From contig NZ_FXTH01000002.1 of assembly GCF_900182555.1 (NCBI RefSeq), forward strand, positions 358,025 through 422,024: a stretch of DNA of 64,000 nt, in the 5' to 3' direction. Position numbers and translations under genes: made by a program. Positions 61,942 to 64,000 of the stretch are shown here, one piece after another. Below the pieces are notes generated by a model. It ran no database searches, was not told the origin of the DNA, and saw only the letters and a program-made list of their open reading frames with translations. Source of the DNA: Fodinibius sediminis (GTDB lineage: Bacteria > Bacteroidota > Rhodothermia > Balneolales > Balneolaceae). Position 1 is the first letter of the stretch. Each line of letters starts with the position of its first letter.

Positions 61942-63666
61942 CTACCCATTCGGCCAGTGGGTTTCAATGCCTTGTGAGCGAATAAACGCCTGAAAATCGG
62001 CCAGCATGGATCGGTCCTCACGAACGGCACGCGGAGGCACATCGTGCTCCAGGGCATAGCGCGTCAACAGTCCCGCTGCTTCCCCGATACTCCACTCGAC
62101 CGGGTGCAGGCGGTAGCAGCCGTTGGTAATATGGGTGGTGCCGATGTTTTTATTGGCGGGAAGCAGGTTGGTCATTCGCCGGGGCAGCAGGGATCCCAGC
62201 GGAATTTGGAACGGCAGCGAGGCAAAATCAATGTAGTTGTCTCCGCCGCTGCTCGGATGCAGGTCGATATGATAGTAGCCAACCCCCACGCTGTCATAAA
62301 AGTCAGAGGCTGTGACCTCTGACTGCTCCTGTCCCGTAACCATCGCCCGCTGCTCTTTGCCCACATGCTCCTCCAGTACGGTAAATGCAGCCTTGATGCG
62401 ACGTGATTCGCGTACATACGGATATTTGGCCAGCCCGTCGTCGGTTCCCATGATGTCAGGGCGCAGTCGCAGGCCCGGCCATCCTTCTCCGCCGTCGGGT
62501 CGGGGCACTTCCGTCTGCAGCCAGTACAACAGGGAGAGGCTCAGCTGCTTGGACTGCTGTATATGCTTCTCAAATGTGTCATCAGAAACGTCGACCAAAT
62601 TCCCCCCCATGTAGTCATTCTGCGGCCAGTTGACTACGGTTATGCCCCCGTCATAGGCTCCGGCCTCAAAATTAGCCGGATTAATGATCCGGCGGTACTT
62701 CCAAAGATTCAGTTTATCGCCCGTTGGCCTGCCCTCCGGATGAAATCCCAGCTCCCGGGGCTGGAGCGTCGAGGGGTTGGGATAGGTAAGGTCCAGCAGT
62801 TTTTCCGGCCACGGCGGGCTGACATCAGGTACATGTTGTCGCCAGAAATCGTAACGATCCGGTTGAGCAATGGTGTGGTCTTCACCGGGCACATAATCCA
62901 TCGCAAAGCAATAGGTAAACGCCTGCTGGTTGGCCGCACTCCCCTCTTCCGGAGCGTGCAGCTCCCCCGTTTCCGCCCGGGACTCTGCACCCGTAACATA
63001 TTCCGTACCGGTCAATGGCAACAGGTCACCAAGCTCCGTGGCGTCAATGAAGTAGGGGGCTTCCAGTATGATGGTCTCCCCGCTCCGTCTGTCGGTAGCT
63101 TCAAGGGCAGTAACCCGATCGCCCGCCACATCTGCCCCCGTTATTTTATGTTCCAGCAACAGATTCAGCTGTCGCCGGCTCTGGTAGGGGGCCAGCATCT
63201 GGCGCAGCACCGCCAGGGCCACCCGCGGTTCGTGGCACAGCCGCGATACAGCCCCATCGCCCGGGTTTAAATGCCTGCGGGCCCTGGCCTCCGGCTTCAT
63301 CGGGTAATGCTGCTTGTAATAAGCCCGGATGCCGTCGCGGAGGGTGCGATAACTTTGCGGGGCCCCGTGGCTTTCTATCCACTGATGCTCATCCGGCGGC
63401 ACCCCCTGCTGGGTCAACTGCCCGCCAATCCAGTCGGTTTCCTCGGTCATTACTACCGAGAGTCCATTGCGCAGGCATGCCAGGGCCGCAGCGATGCCCC
63501 CCAACCCTCCGCCGGCAATAACAACATCAGAGTTATATCCTTCCCGCAGACTGCTGCTAGTTCTAACACTTCCTCTTTGCCGAGACACCGACAGAGCGCC
63601 GGCTCCCGAGGCCGCAATGGTACCTGCAGTCGTCAGCAGTTGTAAAAAATCTTTGCGATTCATCAT
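61942..63666 (-). CDS. FAD-dependent oxidoreductase with Tat-like signal
   Basis: From ATG 63666 (574 residues; the longer frame to 63738 lacks a signal at its start) the protein begins MMNRKDFLQLLTTAGTIAAS, a Tat-like signal with K in place of the second Arg. The FAD fold is SDVVIAGGGLGGIAAALACL, with WIGGQLTQQGVPPDEHQW, as in the FAD_oxidored family. Later it has RRMTNLLPANKNIGTTHITN and SIGEAAGLLTRYA. First gene of the FAD pair; the substrate is unknown. Confidence 0.9.
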   Translation of the reverse strand: MMNRKDFLQLLTTAGTIAASGAGALSVSRQRGSVRTSSSLREGYNSDVVIAGGGLGGIAAALACLRNGLSVVMTEETDWIGGQLTQQGVPPDEHQWIESHGAPQSYRTLRDGIRAYYKQHYPMKPEARARRHLNPGDGAVSRLCHEPRVALAVLRQMLAPYQSRRQLNLLLEHKITGADVAGDRVTALEATDRRSGETIILEAPYFIDATELGDLLPLTGTEYVTGAESRAETGELHAPEEGSAANQQAFTYCFAMDYVPGEDHTIAQPDRYDFWRQHVPDVSPPWPEKLLDLTYPNPSTLQPRELGFHPEGRPTGDKLNLWKYRRIINPANFEAGAYDGGITVVNWPQNDYMGGNLVDVSDDTFEKHIQQSKQLSLSLLYWLQTEVPRPDGGEGWPGLRLRPDIMGTDDGLAKYPYVRESRRIKAAFTVLEEHVGKEQRAMVTGQEQSEVTASDFYDSVGVGYYHIDLHPSSGGDNYIDFASLPFQIPLGSLLPRRMTNLLPANKNIGTTHITNGCYRLHPVEWSIGEAAGLLTRYALEHDVPPRAVREDRSMLADFQAFIRSQGIETHWPNG

Positions 63667-63895
63667 AAATGAATTTCGGCAATAATAACACAGATACCTC
63701 AAGAGCTCCATCCGTTTGATGAGCTCCCAAGGTATCATCTGCTATGTTAGAATGATGATTAAAGCTTTTTTGTCTGCTTTCAGCCAGGTATGTACTCCAG
63801 AACAGAAAAAGGATCTCCGGAGGAAGTGAGGGCAAAAGATCGGCATTTCGCTATATTCCTCCCCTTCCCGATGCAGCTAAAAACAGATTAACCTG

Positions 63896-64000
63896 TTATT
63901 CATTGAGTGCCGCGATGCAGTCAATCTCCACCAGCGAATCGCCCGGCACGCCCCCGTAGGTCGCAACCGTCGTGCGCACCGGCGGGTTATCTCCAAAACG
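63896..64000 (-). CDS. RidA/YjgF-family protein (3' part)
   Basis: Only the last 34 residues are in the window, running off its end: PPVRTTVATYGG and VEIDCIAALNE. The R-T-T-V and VEID-IA pattern is the C-terminal active-site part of RidA proteins (the Arg binds the substrate carboxylate), which hydrolyse reactive enamines or imines. A longer stretch upstream (63667-63895) is non-coding. Confidence 0.82.
   Translation of the reverse strand, partial: RFGDNPPVRTTVATYGGVPGDSLVEIDCIAALNE

Overview
The window reads as chromosome from a bacterium of the Bacteroidota/Balneolota/Rhodothermota side of the FCB group, most likely Balneolota-like. The evidence is a set of promoters of the Bacteroidota sigma-A type (NTTG, 20 bases, TAnnTTTG), a TonB receptor with a carboxypeptidase-regulatory N-terminal domain, an ExbB/ExbD set, few Shine-Dalgarno sites, and Pirellula-type heme-binding CxxCH proteins beside sulfatases. 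The taxon is an inference; no rRNA gene is present. No IS element, prophage or CRISPR array was seen.

Layout. 1-3.3 kb: 3' part of the 2-oxoglutarate dehydrogenase E1 gene, facing a folE2/PTPS-type pterin pair. 3.4-6.6 kb: arsenic operon arsR-arsM-arsC-acr3 with a palindromic operator. 6.7-10.9 kb: TonB-dependent receptor and beta-helix lipoprotein behind an 11-bp-period Pho-box-like repeat. 11-20 kb: housekeeping genes ftsH, thiL, exbB-X-exbD-exbD, and rpsF-rpsR-rplI-dsbD. 20.1-21.4 kb: a frameshifted trypsin-like protease followed by a small protein that is a free-standing copy of its N-terminal domain. 21.5-28 kb: complex I membrane arm nuoJ-K and nuoL-M-phhB-N, with a pterin dehydratase gene inside the operon. 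28-40 kb: uppP, moxR, cmk-rpsA, rpsT-gpmI, clpC, a secreted beta-propeller-like protein and a glycosyltransferase. 40.0-40.85 kb: six tRNA genes (Pro, Arg, Cys, Glu, His, and a second identical Glu). 40.9-51.5 kb: a gene-poor accessory zone with intact redox/quinone-stress genes (YceI, MhqO-like, MhqD-like, FMN reductase, Crp/Fnr regulator, VOC protein, SDR, FNT channel) between at least three decaying genes (cupin, DoxX, TRIC). It carries two perfect TTGAT-N4-ATCAA Fnr boxes. 51.5-64 kb: a minus-strand catabolic-looking block of two FAD oxidoreductases, then cstA, a heme-binding beta-propeller/HEAT/cytochrome protein and two sulfatases, ending at the window edge in a partial RidA gene.

How the parts may work together. 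Arsenic resistance beside a phosphate-type receptor makes sense because arsenate enters cells as a phosphate analogue. The 41-51 kb genes look like a quinone/electrophile and low-oxygen response partly under an Fnr-like regulator, in a region where several members have been inactivated. The last block looks like periplasmic desulfation and oxidation of a sulfated carbon source; the substrate cannot be read from the sequence.
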